Assembly: GCF_900591205.1 (NCBI RefSeq) | Contig: NZ_UUPU01000031.1 | Span: 1 to 64,000, forward strand | DNA from: Pseudomonas viridiflava | GTDB lineage: Bacteria > Pseudomonadota > Gammaproteobacteria > Pseudomonadales > Pseudomonadaceae | Direction: 5' to 3' | DNA length: 64,000 nucleotides | In this document: positions 53,066-62,289 of the stretch, piece after piece | How the letters are laid out: every line of letters starts with the position of its first letter | Position numbering within the stretch: the first letter of the stretch is position 1 | Translations under genes and position numbers: made by a program | The notes under the pieces: generated by a model | The model's input: the letters and a program-made list of their open reading frames with translations, nothing else | Database searches by the model: none | What the model was told of the DNA's origin: nothing

Positions 53066-53087
53066 AAGTTAACAAAACCGTTAACTT
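53066..53087. other. Palindrome after the receptor gene
   Basis: An 8-bp perfect inverted repeat (aagttaac / gttaactt) with a 6-base loop, 12 bp past the receptor stop, followed by 'ttc'. It could be a weak terminator or an operator for the small gene at 53196. Confidence 0.5.
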
Positions 53088-53195
53088 TTCATCAGAATCG
53101 CGTTAATTCCCACTTAATAAGATCCCCTCATAGTCGCTCCATGAATCCGATCAGGGAGCGACTGGATACCGATCACTCTTAATGGGAATACTGCC

Positions 53196-53417
53196 ATGAA
53201 ACTTACTACCGTAATGCTCGCCAGCCTGATAACCCTGACCTCCGCCGCCGCTTTCGCAGAGGGTGGCGCGGAGCGTTCGAAGGCGTTCTATAAGAACTTC
53301 AACCTCACCCAGACTCAGATACACGGCACTCAGGACCGTATTGCCGCCGCCGATGGCAACGACATCAAAAAAGATTCGATTAAACAATCGGCAGACGAAA
53401 ACCAACCGAAAATCTGA
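53196..53417 (+). CDS. Small periplasmic protein, possibly PtrA-N-terminal-like
   Basis: A 73-residue protein with an obvious signal peptide cleaved after AAAFA (about residue 21). The mature start EGGAERSKAFYKNF is reminiscent of small Pseudomonas periplasmic proteins annotated with a PtrA N-terminal domain (AEGG.(D/E)R..). The rest is polar (DRIAAADGNDIKKDSIKQSADENQ) with no cysteine. A copper or stress role is only suggested by that resemblance. A strong terminator follows. Confidence 0.7.
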   Translation: MKLTTVMLASLITLTSAAAFAEGGAERSKAFYKNFNLTQTQIHGTQDRIAAADGNDIKKDSIKQSADENQPKI

Positions 53418-53467
53418 TTCAACCGTACTACCCCCTGCCATACCGCTCCGATGGCTAAGGTTAACTT

Positions 53468-53494
53468 GGCGCCATTTAATGGCGCCTTTTTTTT
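53468..53494 (+). terminator. Intrinsic terminator
   Basis: An 8-bp stem ggcgccat / atggcgcc with loop 'tta', followed by eight T residues. It terminates the small periplasmic protein gene before the convergent GNAT gene. Confidence 0.93.
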
Positions 53495-53506
53495 GCCTTT
53501 AATTTA

Positions 53507-53998
53507 TTAAAGAGGCTTATTCCAAAACAACATGCGCCCGAACTCAGGGTCAAACTTGGAATCATCAAAGCCAAACTTCCGATAGGCCGACTGCGCCACG
53601 TCATTGCCTTCAAGCACCTCGAGGGTGATTTTACAGCAGCCACGTTGCCGGGCAATTTCCTCGACCTTCTGCAGCATTTTCTGACTCAGCCCCAACCCAC
53701 GAAACGCACTCATCACCGCCACGTCGTGGACGTTAACCAGAGGGCGGCAGGCAAAGGTGGAAAACCCTTCAAAGCAATTCACCAGCCCTGCCGGCTCACC
53801 GCCGACAAAAGCCAGCACGCTGAAGGCATGCGGACGCTTGGCCAGTTCGGCCGGCAATTGTTCCAGAAGGTCGGCAGGCAGGCTGTGGCCGCCGCCCATC
53901 GGGTCTTCGGCGTAATGATTGAGCACCCGGCCAATGGCTTCGGCGTGCACAGGGTTGGTGTAGCTGGCTTGCAGCACCAGGATATCCGGGGTGTCCAT
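53507..53998 (-). CDS. GNAT-family N-acetyltransferase
   Basis: A 163-residue acetyltransferase. The acetyl-CoA-binding motif A is DVAVMSAFRGLGLSQKMLQKVEEIA (about 95-119), with the R-x-x-G-x-G loop as RGLGLS. The later CCKITLEVLEGNDVAQSAYRKFGF block matches motif B. The substrate is unknown. AGGAAGGA precedes the ATG. Confidence 0.88.
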   Translation of the reverse strand: MDTPDILVLQASYTNPVHAEAIGRVLNHYAEDPMGGGHSLPADLLEQLPAELAKRPHAFSVLAFVGGEPAGLVNCFEGFSTFACRPLVNVHDVAVMSAFRGLGLSQKMLQKVEEIARQRGCCKITLEVLEGNDVAQSAYRKFGFDDSKFDPEFGRMLFWNKPL

Positions 53999-54162
53999 GT
54001 CCTTCCTCGATCACGACAACAAGGGAATCAGCTCCCTTAGCGGTGCACGATTGTAAGCGTGGAGTCAGTGCGGGATGAAGGAGATTAACCACAAATATCT
54101 GTCTGAAATCGCGAAGGCTATACCGCCAAAAAACCGTGAAAGATCAATTGCGTGCTTTGTTC

Positions 54163-55275
54163 TTACACCACGTGACCAAAGCGCTGCAGTTGCATTTCTT
54201 GCAGCCGGCTCAGGGTGCGGCGGAACGCAAACCCCAGGTAACCCTCGGTATACAGGCGTTCGAGCGGCACGCAAGCTTCGATGTAGAGCGGCACCCTGCG
54301 GTCGTAGCACTCATCCACCAATGCGATAAACCGACGCACGCTGTCATCGTGCACCGACAGCTGCGGCAATTCGCGATCACCGGCCACCACGCGCTCGGCG
54401 CCGTCTTCGGTGCCGCGGGCAATCCGGCCAGGGCGTGTTTGCGCACTCAGGTTCGGCACCTCGCCCAACAGGATCACCTTGAAGCGATCACACAGCAGCA
54501 TGAAATCCATCGCCGCCAGGGGTTGCTCGCACAGCTCGGCATAGGTGCACCACAGCACTGTGTGACTGGCGCGCACCGCCATAATGCAACGATGGCCGAC
54601 CGTGATCGTCCCGCTGCTCACCGCCTGCCCTTCGGCCAAGTGCTCGAACACGCTCGCCAGCGCTTCGGGCTGGTTGACCCAGTAGCGCTGCAGCCCAACG
54701 CCTGGATGCAAGCGATGGTCCTCGGCGCCGTCCACCGCCACTACTTGCAGATGCTGCTTGATCGCCGCGATGCCCGGCAGGAAACGGTCACGGTTGAAAC
54801 CCTCGGCGTACAACTGGTCAGGGGGCTGATTGGAGGTGCAGACCATCACCACGCCCTCCTCGAACATCACCTGGAACAGCCGGCCGAGAATGATGGCATC
54901 ACCGATGTCATTGACATACAGCTCGTCGAAACACAGCACCCGCACCTCCCGGCTCAGCTCCCGCGCCAGGGCCTGCAACGGGTCATGGGTGCCGGTGAGC
55001 TGGAACAGCCGCTGATGCACCCAGCCCATGAAATGGTGAAAATGCTGACGCCGCGCAGGCACGCGCAGGCTCTGGTAAAACTGGTCCATCAGCCAGGTCT
55101 TGCCACGGCCCACCGGCCCCCAGAGGTAGACGCCGCGGACCTCCGTGCAGCCCTGATGCAGGGCCTCGTGACAGGCGTGCAAGGCGGCCACCGCACGACG
55201 CTGGGCGTCGTCGGCAACAAAACCCTGCTGGGCGATGGCGTGTTGATAGGCGCTGAGGGGCGAGTCGAAAGTCAT
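54163..55275 (-). CDS. zapE: Cell division protein ZapE (AFG1-like ATPase)
   Basis: A 370-residue cytoplasmic P-loop ATPase. Walker A GPVGRGKT is at residues 53-60, followed by the family's WLMDQFYQS and FHHFMGWVH motifs. Walker B is VLCFDELYVNDIGDA and the sensor segment is VVMVCTSNQPPDQLY. ZapE acts at the Z-ring during late division under stress. Pseudomonads can carry two ZapE-like paralogues; the FEEG..SNQPPD features hold in both, so this may be the second copy. A well-formed full-length gene. Confidence 0.87.
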   Translation of the reverse strand: MTFDSPLSAYQHAIAQQGFVADDAQRRAVAALHACHEALHQGCTEVRGVYLWGPVGRGKTWLMDQFYQSLRVPARRQHFHHFMGWVHQRLFQLTGTHDPLQALARELSREVRVLCFDELYVNDIGDAIILGRLFQVMFEEGVVMVCTSNQPPDQLYAEGFNRDRFLPGIAAIKQHLQVVAVDGAEDHRLHPGVGLQRYWVNQPEALASVFEHLAEGQAVSSGTITVGHRCIMAVRASHTVLWCTYAELCEQPLAAMDFMLLCDRFKVILLGEVPNLSAQTRPGRIARGTEDGAERVVAGDRELPQLSVHDDSVRRFIALVDECYDRRVPLYIEACVPLERLYTEGYLGFAFRRTLSRLQEMQLQRFGHVV

Positions 55276-55290
55276 GCCCGCCAGTATGAC

Positions 55291-55626
55291 CTACAGGGAA
55301 ATATCCAGCCGCGAAATCTTGCCCTGCTCGTTCAAGCGAAAGGTGTAGCGCAACTCCAGCGGGCTGCCGGGGAAATTGCCGGAGACCACATTGCTGACCA
55401 ACACTTTGCCGGTGCGATGTTGCACCTTGAGCACGTCGACACGAGGTTGATAACGGCGCCCGGTGTCTTCCATCCAGCGCGTTATGGCGGCAGTACCCAC
55501 CTGGTGCTGGCCTTCATCGAAGACGTTGGCGTCATCGGCAAAACAGTCGGCGATGGCCGACGTATCGCGGGCATTGGTCGCCGCGAGATAGGCCACGATG
55601 GCCGGGGCCAATTCTGGAACAGGCAT
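55291..55626 (-). CDS. NTF2-like (SnoaL) fold protein
   Basis: A 111-residue protein with the SnoaL/NTF2 pattern: VAYLAATNARDTSAIADCFADDANVFDEG (about 11-39), then a curved sheet ending LRYTFRLNEQGKISRLDIS. Members are small dimeric enzymes or ligand binders of many functions; no specific role can be given. AAGGAG lies upstream. It probably forms a unit with the downstream WYL regulator on the same strand, which lies 51 bp further from its start. Confidence 0.87.
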   Translation of the reverse strand: MPVPELAPAIVAYLAATNARDTSAIADCFADDANVFDEGQHQVGTAAITRWMEDTGRRYQPRVDVLKVQHRTGKVLVSNVVSGNFPGSPLELRYTFRLNEQGKISRLDISL

Positions 55627-55677
55627 GCAAAGCTCCTTTTTCGGGTGGTTGTGGGGCCATGCTAAGCCAGGGTTGTG

Positions 55678-56394
55678 TCAGTTTTTGTCAGGAGTAAACG
55701 GTGCGGATTGATTCTGCTCCATCAGCTTGCGCCAGGCCCTCAACCAGTCACTGCGCCGCCCCGGATAGCGCCCGCCGAGGGGTTGGGCGCTCGCCACGCG
55801 GTCGGTACGGAAGGTGCGATACGCACCCCGTAACTCGCACCAGGCCACGATCACTCGCACCTCATTGAGAAACCCCAGCGCCAGTGGCCAGATCAGCCGT
55901 TGGCTCTGGGTCTGCCTGGCGTCTGCATAGTCGATGTGCAACTTGGCCTGGGTACGAATAGCCTCGCGAAACACATCCAGCGGTACGCGGTTTTCCGGGT
56001 AGCCGAAGCCAGGCGGGCCGGGCAACAACGTAGGGTTGCGCAGGGCCTCCTGGGCCGCCGGGTCGAGCACATCGGCGATTTTCGCCAGGGCGTTGGCTGC
56101 GGCACGGCTCAGCACATCGTCGCCGCGTTGGTCCACATAGCGCAAACCCAGCACAATCGCTTCGGTTTCCTCGGCATTGAGCATCAATGGCGGCAAAAAC
56201 AGCCCGCTGCGCAACACATACCCTACCCCGGCCTCGCCGAAAATCGGCGCGCCCAACGCCGTCAACTCCGCGATATCGCGGTACAGCGTGCGCTCGGACA
56301 CTTCCAGTTGCGCCGCCAGCACAGCAGCGGTCACCGGACGTTTCTTGCCCCGCAGGGCCTGGAGCAAAGTCAGTAGACGAGTGGCACGCGACAC
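55678..56394 (-). CDS. YafY-type HTH/WYL-domain regulator
   Basis: A 238-residue regulator. A winged helix-turn-helix of the HTH_11 type (VTAAVLAAQLEVSERTLYRDIAELTALGAPI, given as about residues 21-51) precedes a WYL domain (RLIWPLALGFLNEVRVIVAWCELRGAYRTFRTDRV). It starts with GTG. The aldo/keto reductase is divergent 158 bp away and the NTF2-like gene is on the same strand; such regulators commonly control a neighbouring SnoaL-like gene. The effector is unknown. Confidence 0.88.
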   Translation of the reverse strand: MSRATRLLTLLQALRGKKRPVTAAVLAAQLEVSERTLYRDIAELTALGAPIFGEAGVGYVLRSGLFLPPLMLNAEETEAIVLGLRYVDQRGDDVLSRAAANALAKIADVLDPAAQEALRNPTLLPGPPGFGYPENRVPLDVFREAIRTQAKLHIDYADARQTQSQRLIWPLALGFLNEVRVIVAWCELRGAYRTFRTDRVASAQPLGGRYPGRRSDWLRAWRKLMEQNQSAPFTPDKN

Positions 56395-56552
56395 ATCAAT
56401 CCCGCCGAAAAAGAAAAAGTGCCGAAGCTTAGCAGAGCCCCCTGCCAGAAAACGTCAGCAGCAAAAAGCCGCTTGACCTAATAAATTATCATGATCATAT
56501 TAAATACATGCCGCCAAACATGTATTAAAACCACTGCTTAGGGAGTCCTTGT

Positions 56553-57599
56553 ATGCGCAATAAAGTCTTCGGCCGTCGCAGCGGTCTTCAGGTATCTGAA
56601 CTGGCCCTGGGCACCGGCAATTTCGGTACGGGTTGGGGCCATGGCGCTGAGCGCGATGAAGCCAAGACGATCTTCGATGGTTACCTTGAAGCCGGCGGCA
56701 ACTTCCTCGATACCGCCAACGGCTACCAGTTCGGCCAGGCCGAAAAACTGCTGGGGGAATTTATCGCCGCCGAGCGCGACAACCTGGTCGTGGCCACCAA
56801 GTACACCCTGCGCACGCAACCGTCCGATGAAGGCACTCTCCGGCTCGGCAACAATCGCAAGAACCTGGTGCGTGCGGTCGAGGAAAGCCTCAAGCGCCTG
56901 AACACCGACCATATCGACCTGCTCTGGGCGCATATGAGCGACAACGTCACGCCCATGGAAGAGATCCTGCGCGGCTTCGACGACTTGGTCCGCGCTGGCA
57001 AGATCCACTACGCCGGCCTCTCCAACTTCCCCGCCTGGCGTATTGCCCGCGCCGACCTGTTGGCTGAAGTGCGCAACTTTGCGCCGATCATCGGCGTGCA
57101 GGTGGAATACAGCCTGGCCGAGCGCACCGCCGACCGTGAGCTGCTGCCGATGGCCGAAGCGCTGGGCCTGGCCGCCACACTCTGGTCGCCCTTGGGCGGC
57201 GGCTTCCTGACCGGCAAATACCGCGAAAGCCTGGATGACAATCGCGCCAACAAACTGGGCATGCTGATCCACTCGGAAAAAAGCGCACGTGAAACCGCGA
57301 TACTCGACACCTTGCTGGCGGTCGCTGCCGAGCTGGAGGCTTCCCCAACCCACATCGCCATCGCCTGGCTCAGGGAAAAAGCCCGATGCTCGACCACCGC
57401 ACTTATCCCCATTCTGGGCTCACGCACCCGCGCCCAGCTCGATGCCACCTTGGGCGCGCTGAACGTGCAACTGTCGGCCGAACAGGTCACCCGCCTCGAC
57501 AGCGCAAGCGCCATACCGCTAGGTGTGCCTCACGGCATCATCGCAGAGCGCTTCGCCCTCGATATCGGCTTGGACACCCCTCGCCCGCCCGTCATCTGA
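56553..57599 (+). CDS. Aldo/keto reductase
   Basis: A 348-residue NADPH-dependent oxidoreductase with the (beta/alpha)8 fold. The tetrad is visible: Asp in FLDTANGYQFGQAE (with the Tyr), Lys in VVATKYTL, and His in DLLWAHMSD. C-terminal cofactor residues appear in LIPILGSRTRAQLDATLGAL. It is similar to plant-type or YdhF/voltage-channel-beta-like reductases; the substrate is unknown. GGAG precedes the ATG. A bidirectional terminator separates it from pepN. Confidence 0.9.
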   Translation: MRNKVFGRRSGLQVSELALGTGNFGTGWGHGAERDEAKTIFDGYLEAGGNFLDTANGYQFGQAEKLLGEFIAAERDNLVVATKYTLRTQPSDEGTLRLGNNRKNLVRAVEESLKRLNTDHIDLLWAHMSDNVTPMEEILRGFDDLVRAGKIHYAGLSNFPAWRIARADLLAEVRNFAPIIGVQVEYSLAERTADRELLPMAEALGLAATLWSPLGGGFLTGKYRESLDDNRANKLGMLIHSEKSARETAILDTLLAVAAELEASPTHIAIAWLREKARCSTTALIPILGSRTRAQLDATLGALNVQLSAEQVTRLDSASAIPLGVPHGIIAERFALDIGLDTPRPPVI

Positions 57600-57603
57600 G
57601 GCG

Positions 57604-57634
57604 AAAAAAAACGGCCTTGAAAGGCCGTTTTTTT
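57604..57634. terminator. Bidirectional terminator between the aldo/keto reductase and pepN
   Basis: A 7-bp stem (acggcct / aggccgt) flanked by eight A on one side and seven T on the other. It can stop transcription from both converging genes. Confidence 0.92.
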
Positions 57635-57645
57635 AGCTGCTCAAG

Positions 57646-60303
57646 TCATGCAAGGCTCTTGCTGACCACCTCAAACACATCACTCGACAGCTCGCCGGAC
57701 GCTCGGATGCGCTCCAGCTCCGCTTTCATCAGTGCCTGGCGCGCAGTGTCGTATTTGCGCCAGCGGGTCAGTGGCGCCAACTGCCGCGAAGCGATTTGCG
57801 GGTTGAAGGCGTTCAGCTGGATCACCAGGTCCGCCAGGAAGCGATAGCCCGAGCCGTCTGCGGCGTGGAAGTTGATCAGGTTCTGCCCGGCAAATGCCCC
57901 GATCAGTGCACGCACCTTGTTCGGGTTCTTGATGTTGAACGCCGGGTGCTCCATCAACGCCCTGACCCGCGCCAGGCCGCCCGGCAAGGTGCTGCCGGCC
58001 TGTACGCTGAACCATTGGTCCATGACCAGTGGGTTGTCTTTGAAGTTCTCGGCAAACACCGCCAACGCCTGGGCTTTTTCTACCTCGAACGGCGAATTCA
58101 CCAGCACCGCCAGCGCGGTCAGGCGCTCGGTCATGTTGTCGCTGGTGTCGAACTGATCCAAGGTCGCCGCCAGTACTTCTGGCTTGCCGCTGAGCATCAA
58201 GTACGACAGCGCAATGTTCTGCAAGGCGCGACGCGCAAAGTGCTCGGCTGCCGCCACATACGGCGTCTGCTTGGACAGCTCGCGATTGGCCTGGTAACGC
58301 AGCCACAGCCCTTCAAACAGGTTGTCGGCCAATTGCTTGCGGGCAAATTCACGGGCAGCGTGGATCGCATCCACATCCGCCATGTCGCTGATCTCGGTCA
58401 GATAGGCTTCGCTTGGCAACGAGAGCATCTCCGCGACCATCGCCTGGTCCAGGCTTTCATCGCTCAATACCGTACGCAGTGCGTCGATCAGACGCTGGTC
58501 GAGCGTGAGCGGCTGACCCGCCTGATGCTGGCCGATCAACTCCTGCAATACCTGCACCGACAATTGCTGGCCGGCGTCCCAGCGGTTGAAGCCGTCGCTG
58601 TCGTGCTGCATCAGGAACATCAGTTGGTCGCGGTTGTACGGGAAACTCAGTTTCACCGGTGCCGAGAAACCGCGCAGCAACGAGGGCAAAGGCTGTTCAG
58701 CGATATCAACGAAGGTGAAGGTCTGCTCGGCTTCAGTCACCGAAATCACCCGGGAAGTGTCACCCGCAACCGTTTCACCGGCCAGACGCAAAGCGATACC
58801 CGCGCCCTTCGCGTCCAGCAGGCCCACTTCCACCGGGATCACAAACGGCAGTTTTTCTACCTTGTCCGGGGTTTCCGGGCAGCTCTGGCGGAAGGTCAGG
58901 CTGTAGGTTTTGGCGGCGGCGTCGTAGGACTCGCTCACTGCCAGACGCGGCGTACCCGCCTGGCTGTACCAGCGTTTGAACTGGGTCAGGTCGGCGCCAT
59001 TCGCGTCTTCCATGGCCTTGATGAAATCATCACAGGTCACGGCCTGGCCGTCATGACGCTCGAAGTACAGGTCGCTGCCTTTGCGAAAACCTTCGGCGCC
59101 GAGCAAGGTGTGGATCATGCCGACCACTTCCGAGCCCTTTTCGTACACGGTCAGGGTGTAGAAGTTGGAAATCTCGATAAAGCTGTCCGGGCGCACGGCG
59201 TGGGCCATCGGGCCTGCGTCTTCAGCGAACTGGTGAGTGCGCAGGTAAGCCACGTCCTGGATGCGCTTGACCGTGGCCGAGTTCATATCGGCAGAGAAGC
59301 CCGAGTCGCGGAATACGGTGAAACCTTCCTTCAGCGACAACTGGAACCAGTCGCGGCAAGTCACGCGGTTGCCCGACCAGTTGTGGAAATACTCATGCGC
59401 CACGATCGCCTCAACCCGCTGGTGCGCGGCGTCGGTGGCGGTTTCGGCACGGGCCAGCACGGCGCTGGAGTTGAAGATATTGAGGCCCTTGTTCTCCATG
59501 GCGCCCATGTTGAAGTCGTTGACCGCAACGATCATGAAGATGTCGAGGTCGTACTCGCGGCCGTAAGTCTCTTCATCCCAGCGCATGGATTTTTTCAGGC
59601 TGTTCATCGCGTGCTGGCACTTGTCGATGTTTTCCGGCTCGACATAAATGCGCAGCGCCACGGTGCGTGCGGTCATGGTGGTGAACGTGTCTTCCACACA
59701 CCACAAATCACCGGCCACCAAGGCAAACAGGTACGCCGGTTTCTTGAACGGGTCTTCCCAGGTCGCCCAGTGGCGGCCATCTTCACCGGGGCCGCTGGCA
59801 ATCGGATTGCCGTTGGACAGCAGCACCGGGTAGCTATGCTGCTCGGCGATCACCGTGGTGGTGAAGGTGCTCATCACATCCGGGCGGTCGAGGTAGTACG
59901 TGATCTTGCGGAAACCTTCGGCCTCGCACTGGGTGCAGAACATCCCGCTGGATTTGTACAGGCCCTCCAGGGCGGTGTTGGTTTCGGGGTGGATGCGCAC
60001 GCTGGTGTCGACCGTGAAGGTCTCGCGGGTGGGGTGCAGGGTCAGGTGGCTGTCGGTCAACTGATAGTCAGCCTCCGTCAGTTCCTGATCACCCAGATTG
60101 ACGCTCAACAACTCCAGTTGCTGGCCATCCAGCACCAGTGGCGGCAGGCCGGCGCCGCGCTCGGGGTTGCGGCGCATCACCAGCTGCGCGTGGACCAGGC
60201 TGTGGTCCTCGAACAACTCGAAGGTCAGGTGCGTCTCTTCAATCAGGTAGTCCGGCGCCTGATAGTCCTTCAGGTAAATCATCTTCGGTTGTTCGGTGCG
60301 CAT
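57646..60303 (-). CDS. pepN: Aminopeptidase N
   Basis: An 885-residue M1 zinc aminopeptidase. The exopeptidase motif GAMEN (in NMGAMENKG) and zinc site HEYFH (residues 303-307) with the downstream Glu in EGFTVFRDSGF are intact. The DUF3458 Ig-like and C-terminal ARM-like domains follow. It trims N-terminal residues from peptides in the cytoplasm. Length agrees with Pseudomonas PepN. I chose the ATG at 60303 (MRTEQPKMIYL, AAGGA eight bases upstream) over the ATG three codons earlier, which would overlap the ribosome site. Confidence 0.95.
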   Translation of the reverse strand: MRTEQPKMIYLKDYQAPDYLIEETHLTFELFEDHSLVHAQLVMRRNPERGAGLPPLVLDGQQLELLSVNLGDQELTEADYQLTDSHLTLHPTRETFTVDTSVRIHPETNTALEGLYKSSGMFCTQCEAEGFRKITYYLDRPDVMSTFTTTVIAEQHSYPVLLSNGNPIASGPGEDGRHWATWEDPFKKPAYLFALVAGDLWCVEDTFTTMTARTVALRIYVEPENIDKCQHAMNSLKKSMRWDEETYGREYDLDIFMIVAVNDFNMGAMENKGLNIFNSSAVLARAETATDAAHQRVEAIVAHEYFHNWSGNRVTCRDWFQLSLKEGFTVFRDSGFSADMNSATVKRIQDVAYLRTHQFAEDAGPMAHAVRPDSFIEISNFYTLTVYEKGSEVVGMIHTLLGAEGFRKGSDLYFERHDGQAVTCDDFIKAMEDANGADLTQFKRWYSQAGTPRLAVSESYDAAAKTYSLTFRQSCPETPDKVEKLPFVIPVEVGLLDAKGAGIALRLAGETVAGDTSRVISVTEAEQTFTFVDIAEQPLPSLLRGFSAPVKLSFPYNRDQLMFLMQHDSDGFNRWDAGQQLSVQVLQELIGQHQAGQPLTLDQRLIDALRTVLSDESLDQAMVAEMLSLPSEAYLTEISDMADVDAIHAAREFARKQLADNLFEGLWLRYQANRELSKQTPYVAAAEHFARRALQNIALSYLMLSGKPEVLAATLDQFDTSDNMTERLTALAVLVNSPFEVEKAQALAVFAENFKDNPLVMDQWFSVQAGSTLPGGLARVRALMEHPAFNIKNPNKVRALIGAFAGQNLINFHAADGSGYRFLADLVIQLNAFNPQIASRQLAPLTRWRKYDTARQALMKAELERIRASGELSSDVFEVVSKSLA

Positions 60304-60316
60304 GGGTGGCATCCTT

Positions 60317-61147
60317 CTACTGATGCACGGCGAGCTGGTAGGCCGTGTACTTACGAATATTGATAACGCCGGTGTCGAAGATCAGGTATTGGCCCTTGAT
60401 CCCCAGCAGCGTGCCTTCGGCAATCGGGTTCTTGTCCAGGTTGAAGCTGACGATCTTGGTCGGATATTGCTCTACCGGGTAGCGGATTTCGATCGGTTCG
60501 ATGTCGGTCACCGGTTGGATAGCCTGTAGGCCAAAGCGTTCCTGCAAACTCAGCAAGCCGTCGGCGCAAGACGCAAACAGCTCATCGCGCACCTGCGCAA
60601 GGTCCACCGACTGCGCATCGCTCTTGAGCAAGGCGCGCCAGTTGGTCTTGTCGGCCACTTGGCTGCGGAACAGGTCTTCGACGAACCCGGATTGCTGGCG
60701 GGTCGCCACGCGCATGATCGGCAGCGCCTGGCTCGCGCCCTGGTCGAGCCAACGGGTCGGCAACTGGGTGGCACGGGTAATACCGACCTTGATCCCCGAC
60801 GAATTGGCCAGGTACACCACGTGGTCGGTCATGCAGAATTTTTCGCCCCAGCCCGGATCACGGCAGGTGCCGGCGTCGTAATGGCAACGCTCGGGGCTCA
60901 TGATGCACAGGTCGCACTGGGCCAGTTTGGTCATGCACGGGTAGCAATAACCCTGGCTGAAACTGGTTTTGGTCTTGCGCCCGCAATGGCTGCAATGGAT
61001 GGCACCGAGGTATTCCAGGCGCACGTGAGTACCGATCAACGGGTTGACCGGCACCTCGGTATCGCCCAGACGAAATGCGTATTGAACGGTCGGCTCACCG
61101 AGTTGCGCCGACATTTTGCTGACTGCACCGCGACCAATTTCAATCAA
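60317..61147 (-). CDS. DUF2797 zinc-ribbon-like protein
   Basis: A 276-residue protein of DUF2797. Eight or more cysteines are arranged in pairs (CSHCGRKTKT, YCYPCMTKL, CDLCIMSPERC, GTCRDPGWG, EKFCMTDH) suggesting zinc binding. GIKVGITRATQLPTRWLDQGAS gives a GIY-YIG-like middle segment. The function is unknown. The likely start is TTG at 61147 (beginning IEIGRGAVSKM), whose TTGA overlaps the yeaC stop codon. The open frame extends further upstream but would run through yeaC. Confidence 0.85.
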   Translation of the reverse strand: MIEIGRGAVSKMSAQLGEPTVQYAFRLGDTEVPVNPLIGTHVRLEYLGAIHCSHCGRKTKTSFSQGYCYPCMTKLAQCDLCIMSPERCHYDAGTCRDPGWGEKFCMTDHVVYLANSSGIKVGITRATQLPTRWLDQGASQALPIMRVATRQQSGFVEDLFRSQVADKTNWRALLKSDAQSVDLAQVRDELFASCADGLLSLQERFGLQAIQPVTDIEPIEIRYPVEQYPTKIVSFNLDKNPIAEGTLLGIKGQYLIFDTGVINIRKYTAYQLAVHQ

Positions 61148-61404
61148 TGGATCGCATCCGACTTGAACAGGATGTTCGGCACCGGCGCAGACTTCGAGGC
61201 GCATTCCTGCGGGCCCATGTAGCCAGTGCGCTGCTCCTCCGGCAGGTTCTGGATTTCCCAGGCGATCACCGCTTGCAGGGACAGCTCGCGCTGCTCGGCG
61301 GTGAGCTTGCGGCCATCGGACCACTTGCCGATTTCCACGGCGAGCTTGAGGCTCTCGTAGATGTCCGGGGTGATGTTTTCAATCATTTCAGCAAAAGAGG
61401 ACAT
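61144..61404 (-). CDS. yeaC: DUF1315 family protein YeaC
   Basis: An 86-residue cytoplasmic protein matching DUF1315: SSFAEMIENITPDIYESLKLAVEIGKW, GRKLTAEQRELSLQAVIAWE and ERTGYMG-type turn. Function is unknown in all species I know of. It is translationally coupled to DUF2797 by a TTGA overlap and follows the rhomboid gene by 15 bp. Confidence 0.9.
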   Translation of the reverse strand: MSSFAEMIENITPDIYESLKLAVEIGKWSDGRKLTAEQRELSLQAVIAWEIQNLPEEQRTGYMGPQECASKSAPVPNILFKSDAIH

Positions 61405-61419
61405 TAGGCTCTTCCTTAA

Positions 61420-62289
61420 TCAAATAGAGGCTTTGCGGCGGTTGTACAACCCACCCAGCAAACCCGTCAGGCAACCGATGACCAGGCCGCTCACATGAGC
61501 CGCGTTGGCAATTTCGCCGAAACCGATCATCGAGATCAGCCCCGACATGCAGAGCACCAGCCATATCAGCATCATCGCCAGCACCCCGCGAGGCAGGCGA
61601 TACGCAGGGTTAGGCGACAACAATTGGAATATCCAGCAATGCCCGAGCAGGCCATACAACACGCCAGACAAACCACCAAACAGGCTGGGGCCACCGTAAG
61701 CGTATTGAGCGTAGTTGGAGACCAGGCTGAACAACAGGGTCAGGCCCAGCAGGTTGATACTGCCTTGGCGCACTTCGATGCGGCGCCCCAGTTCCCAGTA
61801 CCACATGCCATTCATGGCCAGGTGCAGGATGCCAAAGTGAATCAGCATCGGCGTGACCAGGCGCCACCACTGCCCCGAGGCCAACATCTCGGCAAACGGC
61901 GTGAACTGGATGTACTCACCCATCACTCGGAACGGCAAAAAGGTCAGCCAGCTCATGGTCTGCAGGTTTTCACCGAGCAACGTCACCGCGCCGACAATGA
62001 TGCTCGCCAGCAACACCAGGGCCGTTACCGGGCTATGGCGCACTTGCTGAGCAAAACTTGGACGGGTAACGGGGGTCGGCTCGGGGATATCCAACTGCTG
62101 GTCCGGGTCACCTGCGGGAAAGCGCTGGTACAACACACGCACGTCGTCACTGATGGTTTCGGGCACCCACAACACTTGCTCGCCCGCCTCCTCACTGACG
62201 CGATGGGGCACTTGCATGCGTTGCAGCAGTTTAACGAAACCGCCCAGGTCGACACTCAGTGGCAAACGTAATACAGCCACGGCGCTCAT
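61420..62289 (-). CDS. Rhomboid intramembrane serine protease
   Basis: A 289-residue GlpG-type rhomboid. An N-terminal cytoplasmic domain (about 1-75) precedes six membrane segments. The catalytic dyad is Ser in GGLSGVLYGLLGH and His in NAAHVSGLVIG. HLAMNGMWYWELGRRIE supplies the HxxxN segment. It cleaves membrane proteins within the bilayer; substrates are unknown. Its start overlaps the metallophosphoesterase stop by four bases (ATGA). Confidence 0.93.
   Translation of the reverse strand: MSAVAVLRLPLSVDLGGFVKLLQRMQVPHRVSEEAGEQVLWVPETISDDVRVLYQRFPAGDPDQQLDIPEPTPVTRPSFAQQVRHSPVTALVLLASIIVGAVTLLGENLQTMSWLTFLPFRVMGEYIQFTPFAEMLASGQWWRLVTPMLIHFGILHLAMNGMWYWELGRRIEVRQGSINLLGLTLLFSLVSNYAQYAYGGPSLFGGLSGVLYGLLGHCWIFQLLSPNPAYRLPRGVLAMMLIWLVLCMSGLISMIGFGEIANAAHVSGLVIGCLTGLLGGLYNRRKASI

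Noticed and set aside
54136..55665. 509-codon plus-strand frame opposite zapE
   Set aside because: Antisense shadow typical of high-GC genes; zapE motifs are on the minus strand.
57796..60363. 855-codon plus-strand frame opposite pepN
   Set aside because: Striking length, but the composition (His, Gln, Val, Gly) is that of a reverse-complement shadow, and PepN motifs are complete on the minus strand.
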